Positions 1 to 7,126 of a DNA stretch of 51,272 nucleotides are shown in pieces. How positions within the stretch are numbered: the first letter of the stretch is position 1; the number at the start of each line of letters is the position of its first letter. Made by a program: the position numbers and the translations under genes. Location: the NCBI GenBank assembly GCA_021773365.1, contig JAJFKF010000093.1, positions 1 through 51,272 of the forward strand, written 5' to 3'. The stretch comes from Gammaproteobacteria bacterium. Its GTDB lineage: Bacteria > Pseudomonadota > Gammaproteobacteria > Steroidobacterales > Steroidobacteraceae. The notes under the pieces are model-generated. The model saw only the letters and a program-made list of their open reading frames with translations. It had not been told where the DNA came from and ran no database searches.

Positions 1-1
1 G

Positions 2-241
2 CTGAACATTGCTGAATCGGCGCACTGGCAGGGCAACATCACCGCGCAGCAGGCCGTGATCACCGGCCGGGTCACCGGCAGCCTCACCGTGGCGGGAAAG
101 CTCGAGATCGGCCGCGCGGCCGTTATTCACGGCAGCGTCACGGCGCAGTCACTGGCCATCGCGCAAGGTGCGGTGGTGGACGGGGACATGAGCGTAACCG
201 GTGAGGCGCCGATCACGCGGTTTGAGGATCGGCGCACCTGA
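2..241 (+). CDS. Bactofilin (C-terminal part, 5' end outside window)
   Basis: This is the C-terminal ~79 residues of a bactofilin-type polymer-forming cytoskeletal protein, open from the window edge to TGA at 239-241. The visible part shows the bactofilin beta-helix pattern: short hydrophobic repeats about every 17-18 residues, such as ITGRVTGSLTVAGKLEIG and VIHGSVTAQSLAIAQGAVV, with recurrent G-x-V/I turns, then a short polar tail. Bactofilins polymerise without nucleotide and scaffold cell-wall or polarity proteins at the inner membrane. The real start lies upstream, so length and any N-terminal membrane-binding segment cannot be judged. The family call rests on the repeat pattern alone. 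Confidence 0.8.
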   Translation: MNIAESAHWQGNITAQQAVITGRVTGSLTVAGKLEIGRAAVIHGSVTAQSLAIAQGAVVDGDMSVTGEAPITRFEDRRT

Positions 242-272
242 ACGCTGCACGCCGCAGCGACATGAGGACGAT

Positions 273-1511
273 CTACGAACCGGCAAGGCGGTAGAGCTGC
301 CCGCCATAGGCGATCACGTACAGCTCGCCGTCGGCGCCCTCGGCAAACGAAGATATGCTCAGCCCGGACTCGAAACCCCCGGTGACGGTAAGCGTGGGCT
401 GAGTGTCGCCGGCAATGTGCCAGATGCGGCCGGAGCCGAAATCACCGAAAACATAGCGCCCGGCAAGTCCGGAAATTGCCGTGCCGCGATACACATAGCC
501 GCCGGTGATGCTGCTGCCGAGCGTGCGGCCGTACTCGGCGACCGGCGCCAGAGGATTCGGCAACGGGCCGCAGGCATTGCCGGTTTCGCGCGTGCCCTCG
601 CGACAGCGCCAGCCGTAGTTGCCTCCACGGGTGACGCGATTGATCTCCTCGCGCGCACTCTGTCCCACGTCAGCCACCCAGAGCTGCCCGTCCACGCGGT
701 CGAAGCTCCAGCGCCAGGGGTTACGCAGACCCCAGGCATACAGCTCCGGACAATCGGCCACACCGGTGCCGCCATCGCCGCACAGCGCGTTGCCCGCATG
801 GGGGTTGTCGGCGGGAATGCGATAGTTGAAGCTGCCGGTGGTGCCGTCAACGTCGATGCGCAGCATCTTGCCCAGCAGAATGGTCAGCCGCTGCGCATTG
901 CCGATTGTGCCGTGCTGATCGTTGCCGCCGCCGCCATCGCCCGAGCCGATGTAGAGAAACCCGTCCGGACCGAATATCAGGCCGCCACCGTTATGATTGG
1001 ATTCCGGCTGGTCGATGACCAGCATGATGACCTCGGAATCCGGATCGAGCTCGTCGAGACCGGACTCGACCTCGAAGGACGATATCCGCGAGACGCGACC
1101 GGAATCGGTGTTGGTGTAGGAAACAAACACCCGTGGGTCGGTGGGGAAGGCCGGATGAAACGCCATGCCGAGCAGCCCCATCTCTCCGCCACCATCAACC
1201 CGGTCACGGATGTCGAGAAAGACGTTGCGCGTGCTCACGGTTGCATTGTTCTGGAAGACCAGGATCCGTCCGGCCTGCTCGACGACAAACCAGCGATTGC
1301 TGTCGCCTGGCGCCTGCACCATGGCCACGGGGCTGGTGAAGTCCGTCAGGCTGGCGAACACCCGGGTCACATTCAATGTTACGGCGGGATCCGGCGGCGG
1401 GGGTGGGGGCGGCGGCGGAGGTTCCATGGTCGTATCACCCGAACCACCGCCGCAGGCGGCCAGCAGCAGGACCGCTACGAGAATCGGGGCAATGGTTCCG
1501 CGTCTGCTCAT
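273..1511 (-). CDS. PQQ-dependent sugar dehydrogenase, lipoprotein
   Basis: This 412-residue protein of the soluble aldose sugar dehydrogenase (Asd/YliI, GSDH) family oxidises aldoses with PQQ in the periplasm. The N-terminus is a lipoprotein signal with lipobox LLAAC (Cys20), followed by a glycine/threonine-rich linker with a run of ten prolines. The six-bladed propeller domain then begins at about residue 45. Family hallmarks are SNHNGGGLIFGPDGFLYIG (catalytic histidine region), YAWGLRNPWRWSF and GGNYGWRC. It is convergent with the bactofilin gene and transcribed away from the glycerophosphodiester operon. The proline linker presumably spaces the enzyme from its membrane anchor. The substrate sugar cannot be read from sequence. 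Confidence 0.9.
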   Translation of the reverse strand: MSRRGTIAPILVAVLLLAACGGGSGDTTMEPPPPPPPPPPDPAVTLNVTRVFASLTDFTSPVAMVQAPGDSNRWFVVEQAGRILVFQNNATVSTRNVFLDIRDRVDGGGEMGLLGMAFHPAFPTDPRVFVSYTNTDSGRVSRISSFEVESGLDELDPDSEVIMLVIDQPESNHNGGGLIFGPDGFLYIGSGDGGGGNDQHGTIGNAQRLTILLGKMLRIDVDGTTGSFNYRIPADNPHAGNALCGDGGTGVADCPELYAWGLRNPWRWSFDRVDGQLWVADVGQSAREEINRVTRGGNYGWRCREGTRETGNACGPLPNPLAPVAEYGRTLGSSITGGYVYRGTAISGLAGRYVFGDFGSGRIWHIAGDTQPTLTVTGGFESGLSISSFAEGADGELYVIAYGGQLYRLAGS

Positions 1512-1764
1512 GTCGCTCCCATGTCGTTCTCCGGCGTATCGTGATCGTTGGCTGGCGCGCGGCCCGGCAGACCGGGGCCTATCAGGTAGAATGCGGGCCG
1601 TCCCTTTCGCCTGATGCCCGCGGTATGCCCGGACTGTCTACCACAAGGAACCGCAAATGATAATGCCGCAGCCTGTTGGAGTCCGGCGACAACGCACCTG
1701 CCGCCCGGGGCAGACAGTGAACATCAGACGATGAACAGCAGGCAGCTGAAGTACAGACAGTGAC

Positions 1765-2520
1765 ATGGCAGGCATAGTTCAGCTGGTGGCCCATCGCGGC
1801 AACGCACGGGAGTATCCAGAAAATACAATTCCCGCACTGCGCTCGGCGCTGGACCACGGCCTGCGCCATGTGGAATTCGACGTGCAGCTGGCCGCGGATC
1901 TCACACCGGTGCTCATGCACGATGAAACGCTGGACCGTACTGCGGGTCGGCCGGGCAGCGTCTTCGAGCTCACAGCCGAAGAACTGGGGACGATTGAGGC
2001 GGCTGAACGCGCGCGCTTTGGCGAACGCCATGCCGGAGTGTGCATTCCCACCCTGGAGGAAGTCGTGCAATTCCTGCAAACACGGCCGCAGGCCACCGCC
2101 TTCGTGGAACTGAAGCGCGCCAGCCTGCGCCACTTTGGCGAGGAACGGGTGGTCTCGCGGGTGCTGCAGGTGCTGCAGCCCGTGCACTCACGCTGCGTTG
2201 TGATCTCCTTTGACCTGCCAGCCGTTCACCTGGCACGCACGAGCGGCTTTGACATCGGCTGGGCGCTGCCGGAATACGACGAGCACACGCAATTGAAATG
2301 TGAGGTCCTGCAACCGCAATTCCTGTTCTGCAACCATCTGCGCCTGCCGGCCGGTGACAGCCGGCTGTGGCGCGGTCCGTGGCAATGGGCGCTGTACGAG
2401 GTTGATGATCCGCAACTGGCGCTGGCCCTGGCGGGCCGCGGCGCGCAGTTCATCGAAACCATGGCGGTGGCGGCAATGGCGGATGCCCTGCGCGCCTCCC
2501 TGCCCACACCCACCGGCTGA
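1765..2520 (+). CDS. Glycerophosphodiester phosphodiesterase (cytosolic, UgpQ-like)
   Basis: This 251-residue GDPD-family enzyme hydrolyses glycerophosphodiesters to glycerol-3-phosphate and an alcohol. Signature residues are visible: HR at 10-11 (LVAHRGN), PENT with Glu19, the metal-binding EFDVQ (Glu37, Asp39) and HDE with His52 as second catalytic histidine. There is no signal peptide, so it should be cytoplasmic like UgpQ (247 aa in E. coli) rather than the periplasmic GlpQ. It begins a tight same-strand set with a GlpD-like dehydrogenase 10 nt downstream and a glycerol-kinase-like gene. This fits scavenging of phospholipid head groups into central metabolism. The ATG at 1765 is the first that keeps the whole domain; no strong Shine-Dalgarno is visible. 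Confidence 0.9.
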   Translation: MAGIVQLVAHRGNAREYPENTIPALRSALDHGLRHVEFDVQLAADLTPVLMHDETLDRTAGRPGSVFELTAEELGTIEAAERARFGERHAGVCIPTLEEVVQFLQTRPQATAFVELKRASLRHFGEERVVSRVLQVLQPVHSRCVVISFDLPAVHLARTSGFDIGWALPEYDEHTQLKCEVLQPQFLFCNHLRLPAGDSRLWRGPWQWALYEVDDPQLALALAGRGAQFIETMAVAAMADALRASLPTPTG

Positions 2521-2530
2521 CGGTCCGCGC

Positions 2531-3721
2531 ATGCCTTCAGCAGCGTGGGATGTGGTAGTGGTCGGCGGCGGCATCCAGGGCGCCGGCGTGGCCTATGCCG
2601 CCGCGGCCGCTGGATACTCGGTACTACTGCTGGAGAAGCAGGGACTGGCCGCAGGCACCTCCAGCAAGTCGAGCAAACTCATCCACGGTGGCCTGCGCTA
2701 CCTTGAAAGCGGCCAGTTCGGCCTGGTGCACGAGAGCCTGCGCGAGCGACGCATCATGCTCGATATCGCGCCGGAGCTGGTGCGACTGAAGCCCTTCTTT
2801 GTTCCCCTGTATCGCAATACGCGCCGCCACCCCTGGCAGTTGCGAGTTGGTTTGTCCCTGTACGCCCTGCTGGGTGGCTTCAGCGCGAGTACCCGCTTCG
2901 GCACCGTCGCCAGAAAAAAATGGGGCCAGCTCGATGGCCTGCAGACCCGCAACCTGCGTACTGTGTTTCGTTATCACGATGCACAGACAGACGATGCCGC
3001 GCTGACAAGAGCGGTGGTGCGCACCGCACAGTCCCTGGGCGCGGAAGTGGCCATGCCGGCGCGGTTCCTCGGCGCGCAGCTGCGTGATTCCGGCGCCGTC
3101 GTGCGCTACGCGCACCAGGACCGCGAGCATGAATGCGAGGCTGGCGTACTGATCAGCGCCGCTGGCGCCTGGGCCGCGGAAGTGGCCGCCGGGATATCAC
3201 CGGCGCTGGACATTCCAGCGCTGGATCTGGTGCAGGGTACGCATGTGATCGTACCCGGCGAGCTCGACAGCGGCCTGTACTATGTTGAAAGTCCGCGCGA
3301 CGGTCGCGCCGTATTCGTCATGCCCTGGCACGGACAGACACTGGTGGGCACAACCGAGACGCGCTTCCGCGGCAACCCGGACCAGGTGCAACCACTGACC
3401 GCGGAGAAGCACTACCTGGTTTCGGTCCTGCGCCATTATTTCCCCCGCTACGCCACACTCGGCGTGCGCGATCTTGCAGGCGCCTTTGCCGGCCTGCGGG
3501 TGCTGCCAGCCGGACGCGGCCATGCCTTTCATCGCTCGCGCGAAACACTGCTGAGCACCGACCGGGTGGACCGGCCACGCTTCCTCGGCGTCTACGGCGG
3601 CAAACTCACCGGCTGGCGCGCGACAGCGGAACAGGTCGTCCGCCGCATCGCCGGGTCGTTGCCGGAACAACGGGTCCGGGCGGACACACGACAACACAGG
3701 CTGGTAATGACAGATGACTGA
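2531..3721 (+). CDS. glpD: FAD-dependent glycerol-3-phosphate dehydrogenase (short GlpD-like)
   Basis: This 396-residue flavoprotein of the DAO/GlpD family oxidises glycerol-3-phosphate to dihydroxyacetone phosphate at the inner membrane, passing electrons to quinone. The Rossmann FAD-binding motif GGGIQGAG is at residues 12-19, followed by SSKSSKLIHGGLRYLE, the classic GlpD segment. The C-terminal flavin-binding stretch GVYGGKLTGWRATAE is present. The open frame extends back to 2300 inside the upstream gene, but ATG2531 sits just before the FAD motif and is the natural start. The protein ends soon after KLTGW and lacks the ~100-residue C-terminal domain of E. coli GlpD (501 aa). Its last 8 bases overlap the downstream kinase gene, which indicates translational coupling. 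Confidence 0.88.
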   Translation: MPSAAWDVVVVGGGIQGAGVAYAAAAAGYSVLLLEKQGLAAGTSSKSSKLIHGGLRYLESGQFGLVHESLRERRIMLDIAPELVRLKPFFVPLYRNTRRHPWQLRVGLSLYALLGGFSASTRFGTVARKKWGQLDGLQTRNLRTVFRYHDAQTDDAALTRAVVRTAQSLGAEVAMPARFLGAQLRDSGAVVRYAHQDREHECEAGVLISAAGAWAAEVAAGISPALDIPALDLVQGTHVIVPGELDSGLYYVESPRDGRAVFVMPWHGQTLVGTTETRFRGNPDQVQPLTAEKHYLVSVLRHYFPRYATLGVRDLAGAFAGLRVLPAGRGHAFHRSRETLLSTDRVDRPRFLGVYGGKLTGWRATAEQVVRRIAGSLPEQRVRADTRQHRLVMTDD

Positions 3722-5150
3722 AGCGCTGTATCTCACCCTGGACCAGGGCGGACATGCCAGCCGCGCCATCCTCTATGACGCTCAGGGGCGCGAACTGGCG
3801 CAGGCTTTCGCGCCCATCGCCACGCGCCGCCTGCCGCAGGGCCGTGTCGAGCACGATCCGGAAGAAATCATCGACTCACTGCGCACCGCACTCCACGATC
3901 TGCTGGCGGAGATCAAACCCGCTACGGCAGCGGCCATCGCCGCCGCCGGACTGGCCACACAGCGCTCAAGCGTGGTTTGCTGGAACCGCGCCACCGGCGT
4001 CGTGCTGTCACCCGTTATTTCCTGGCAGGACAGGCGCAACGCCGCGCTGGTCGAGCAACTGCATCCGCATGCCGCCCGCATCCATCAGCTCACCGGACTC
4101 GTACTTTCACCGCACTACGGCGCCAGCAAGCTGCGCTGGTGCCTGGAGAACCTGACGGCCGTTCAGGAGGCCGCGAGCAACGGCGAGCTGGCATTCGGAC
4201 CTTTGTCCAGCTTCATTCTGTTCCGGCTGCTCGAGGAACAGCCGTTCCTTGTTGATCCGGCCAACGCATCGCGCACGCAGCTGTGGAATCCGCGAACGGG
4301 CCACTGGGAGTCGCAGCTGCTGAACTGGTTCGGCATAGCCGACGAGCACCTGCCGCAGCCGGTGGCCAGCCGGCACGACTTCGGCACCCTGTCGCTGGGA
4401 TCCTCGCGCGTACCGCTGACAGTCTGCACCGGCGATCAGGCCGCCGTACCCTACGCCTTCGGACCGGCCCGGCCGGAGACAGCCTGCCTCAACCTCGGCA
4501 CCGGCGCTTTCATGCTGCGGCCACTGACACAGGCCGTTTCGGCCCCACCTTTGTTGAGCAGCATCCTGTGGTCGGATAAAGCGGGCCAGGTCACCTTTGC
4601 GCTCGAGGGCACGGTGAACGGCGCCGGCAGCGCGCTGCAGTGGTATGCCGAGCAGGCGGGCCTCGAGGTGCCGCGCATGCTCAATTCGCTCGGCAAGGAT
4701 GCGGACGAACAGCTGCGCCCGCCGCTGTTTCTCAACGGCATCTCGGGTCTCGGCTCACCATTCTGGATCGCGGACTTTCCTTCACGGTTCGAGGGCAAGG
4801 GCGATGCGCGGGAGAAGTTCGTGGCGGTGCTGGAGAGCATTCTCTTTCTGCTACGACTCAATCTCGATGCCATGCGCCTGCACGAGCCGGCGCTGAGAGA
4901 GCTTATCGTCACGGGAGGACTGTCGGCCTCCGACTTCGTATGTCAATCGCTGGCGGATCTGTGCGATCTGCCGGTCGTACGCTATCAGGAGCGGGAAGCC
5001 ACTGCGCGGGGACTGGCATTCCTGCTGGCCGGCGCACCGGAGGGATGGGTGAGGCCGGCGGCGGAGCGGTTTGAACCACGGCTCAATACGGGAGTGCGCG
5101 AGAGGTACTTTGCGTGGTTGAAGGTGATGAAAAGCGCTGTGGGGAATTGA
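3714..5150 (+). CDS. glpK: FGGY-family carbohydrate kinase, glycerol kinase-like
   Basis: This 478-residue FGGY kinase probably phosphorylates glycerol to glycerol-3-phosphate, feeding the overlapping GlpD-like gene. It has DQGGHASRAILYD at the N-terminus (GlpK usually DQGTTSSR), VISWQDRR in the substrate region, VCTGDQAAVPYAFG and LNLGTGAF in the ATPase core, and ALEGTVNGAGSALQWY, which matches the GlpK block LEGS..AG..IQWL. E. coli GlpK is 502 aa. Several motif residues deviate from canonical GlpK, so a related polyol such as erythritol or xylulose is possible, although the operon favours glycerol. The gene ends at the edge of a large inverted-repeat intergenic region. Confidence 0.82.
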   Translation: MTEALYLTLDQGGHASRAILYDAQGRELAQAFAPIATRRLPQGRVEHDPEEIIDSLRTALHDLLAEIKPATAAAIAAAGLATQRSSVVCWNRATGVVLSPVISWQDRRNAALVEQLHPHAARIHQLTGLVLSPHYGASKLRWCLENLTAVQEAASNGELAFGPLSSFILFRLLEEQPFLVDPANASRTQLWNPRTGHWESQLLNWFGIADEHLPQPVASRHDFGTLSLGSSRVPLTVCTGDQAAVPYAFGPARPETACLNLGTGAFMLRPLTQAVSAPPLLSSILWSDKAGQVTFALEGTVNGAGSALQWYAEQAGLEVPRMLNSLGKDADEQLRPPLFLNGISGLGSPFWIADFPSRFEGKGDAREKFVAVLESILFLLRLNLDAMRLHEPALRELIVTGGLSASDFVCQSLADLCDLPVVRYQEREATARGLAFLLAGAPEGWVRPAAERFEPRLNTGVRERYFAWLKVMKSAVGN

Positions 5151-5170
5151 TACAGGGTGGTCCCGGGTCT

Positions 5171-5605
5171 GGCTGGCGGGTATGGGTGGGGTATGTTTTC
5201 CGCGGCGTGGGCTCACAACCGGCATCGCGGTGCGGGTCCGCCGCCGGTGCTGTAGCCATGGTGGCAACGGCGACTGAGATGCACTGCCTTCGATAGGGGA
5301 AAACGCTGCGGCGGCTTCGTGCCCTCGACAATAGCAGGCCCACGCCGCAGAGAAACACACCCCACCCATACCCACCAGCCAGCCCCCACCGTCACCGGAA
5401 GTTCAGTTCCGAATCCAATTCTTCATGATCTTGCGGTCAAACAGCGGACATCGTTAACCCCACGGCTCCAGCGACGAGCGGTCGGGGGGTGGTTGCAGCG
5501 TTTTCCCTTATCGAAGGCAATGCATCGCAACTGCTGCTGACCGCATGGCGATGGCACCGGCGGCGGACCCGCACCGCGATGCCGGCATAGAAGCCACGCC
5601 GCCGC
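5171..5605. repeat. Large interleaved imperfect inverted repeats in a 519-bp gene-free gap
   Basis: The gap 5151-5669 between convergent genes holds no credible gene. The ~43-nt arm 5171-5213 is an inverted match to 5336-5380. The ~90-nt arm 5219-5308 is an inverted match to 5494-5587, with near-perfect cores such as GCATCGCGGTGCGGGTCC and its complement. The second right arm continues to about 5605 with a degenerate copy of the first arm. The order is therefore L1-L2-R1-R2: one forward unit facing one full and one partial reversed unit. This is typical of a dispersed palindromic intergenic repeat or a MITE-like element. It could also terminate transcription for both flanking genes. Confidence 0.75.
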
Positions 5606-5669
5606 CAATCACCCCCCGGGCGATCGGCGCTGGAGCCCCATCTATAGGCGATCCACTAAACCGTCGGCA

Positions 5670-7031
5670 TCATGATTCAGGCACCAGCCTGAACTCCACC
5701 CGATTGTTCCTGGCCGCCACCGCATTCCACTCCCCGGCAGTGACGTTCTGCGTCGGCGGCGGATAAGGCGCGACCAGCCGTTCGCTGTCGTGAATCATCT
5801 CCACCTTCACGCCCGAATCTCTCTGTCCCGCACCGGCGGCGAGATTGGCAAATGGAAGGGATTCGCGCTGCGCAGGACTCATCGCATCTGCCGGGTTGCC
5901 GATCAGATCGCACTCGCCCGCCGGCAGATCCGCCGGCGCCAGCGTGTACCCTTCCGTGCGGTTACCCGCCAGACAGAACTGGCCCCGAAAGCTTTCGATT
6001 CGCAGCTGGCCGCGAAAACCGCTCTCCCGCAGTCGCGCCAGCAGGTCACGCAGCACCACCACGCGCGACAGCGCCAGCGGCGGCTCACCATAGGGCACCG
6101 GCTCGACCAGAACGTTGTTCAGCGGCATCCCGTCCGCGGAGACGGCCGCATCGGCATTACCTGCGCCCAGCGCCGTAATCTGCCCCAGCCATTGCACCTG
6201 CCGTGCTTCGCTGTCGGCCAGCTTCTCCACCGAGGCGGATAACCGTGCATTGGTTTGTTCCAGGCGTGCTGCCGCGGCGTTCAGTGCGCGGTTATCCTCC
6301 AGCGTGCGCAGGTAGAACACCCCCAGGACGATGCCGGGCGCCAGCGCCAGGATGAGGGCGGCGATCCACAGATACGGCGGGGTACGCGGTGGGGGCGCCT
6401 GCAGTGCGGGTGCGGTCTCGATGGCGCCGCGCACCTCCTCGACGATGCGGGTTGAGGTGCGGTCAATGGCGCTGTCGAACGAAGCAGTAAAGAAACGCCG
6501 CAGATCCGCGTCGTGCTCACGCAGCGCCGACTGCAGCTGCGGCTGCCAGTCAGTGGGGACGAAAGCGGTCTGCAGCTGGGTGTCCGTATGCCGGGGCTGG
6601 CCATCGGCAGCAACTTCGTTGACATCCACGAAGCCCGAGGGGGCACGATCACGCCGGTCGGGCAGCAGGTTCAGCTGGTAGAGAACCTTGGAAACATCCA
6701 CCGGCTTGACCAGCTTGGGCAGCACGCCCACCGCACCGAGCGCACGCGCCTGGCCAACATACAGCTCACCCTGCTGGGAGGTGTACATCATGATGGGAAT
6801 GGTGGCCGTCTGCGGATTACTCTTGATGGCCTGCACGGCCTGGAACCCATCCATGCCCGGCATCAGGTGATCCATGAAGATCACATCGGGGCTGTTGTGT
6901 TTCAGATAGTCGATGGCCGTTTCGGCCGACTCGGCCGTATCAACGTCGATGTCATACTTCTGTAGCATGCGACCCAGCACCACACGGGCCGACTTCGAGT
7001 CATCGACGATGAGCGCGCGTTTTCTGGACAT
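5670..7031 (-). CDS. Receiver-domain protein with a single membrane segment and periplasmic C-terminal domain
   Basis: This 453-residue protein starts at MSRKRALIVDD; the open frame runs 18 codons further, but the receiver domain begins here. Residues 1-125 are a CheY-like receiver with acidic pair Asp10-Asp11, phospho-acceptor Asp54 (IFMDHLMPGMDG) and conserved Lys109-Pro110. After a ~90-residue linker comes a transmembrane helix at about 219-241, a short coiled coil at ~245-275, then a ~170-residue domain with two cysteines (353, 374). That domain ends in ARNNRVEFRL, which resembles the tail of OmpA-like domains. The receiver should be cytoplasmic and the C-terminal domain periplasmic. No histidine kinase is adjacent. 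The gene is divergent from ydbH. The receiver is certain; the OmpA-like reading is weak. Confidence 0.8.
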   Translation of the reverse strand: MSRKRALIVDDSKSARVVLGRMLQKYDIDVDTAESAETAIDYLKHNSPDVIFMDHLMPGMDGFQAVQAIKSNPQTATIPIMMYTSQQGELYVGQARALGAVGVLPKLVKPVDVSKVLYQLNLLPDRRDRAPSGFVDVNEVAADGQPRHTDTQLQTAFVPTDWQPQLQSALREHDADLRRFFTASFDSAIDRTSTRIVEEVRGAIETAPALQAPPPRTPPYLWIAALILALAPGIVLGVFYLRTLEDNRALNAAAARLEQTNARLSASVEKLADSEARQVQWLGQITALGAGNADAAVSADGMPLNNVLVEPVPYGEPPLALSRVVVLRDLLARLRESGFRGQLRIESFRGQFCLAGNRTEGYTLAPADLPAGECDLIGNPADAMSPAQRESLPFANLAAGAGQRDSGVKVEMIHDSERLVAPYPPPTQNVTAGEWNAVAARNNRVEFRLVPES

Positions 7032-7126
7032 TTTGTACAGGCGGGCCGAATGAGTAGGGAGCGGCAGTTTAACGCAGCGCGACACCTTGACGTGAACTGC
7101 ATCACAGGATCAGCCTGCACCCGGAC

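Noticed and set aside
1385-1430. G-rich repeat as a possible structured or CRISPR-like element
   Set aside because: It encodes the polyproline linker of the sugar dehydrogenase on the minus strand, so coding explains the repetition.
201-1544. Long plus-strand open frame of 447 codons
   Set aside because: It is antisense to the PQQ sugar dehydrogenase gene, has no recognisable domains, and arises from high GC content.
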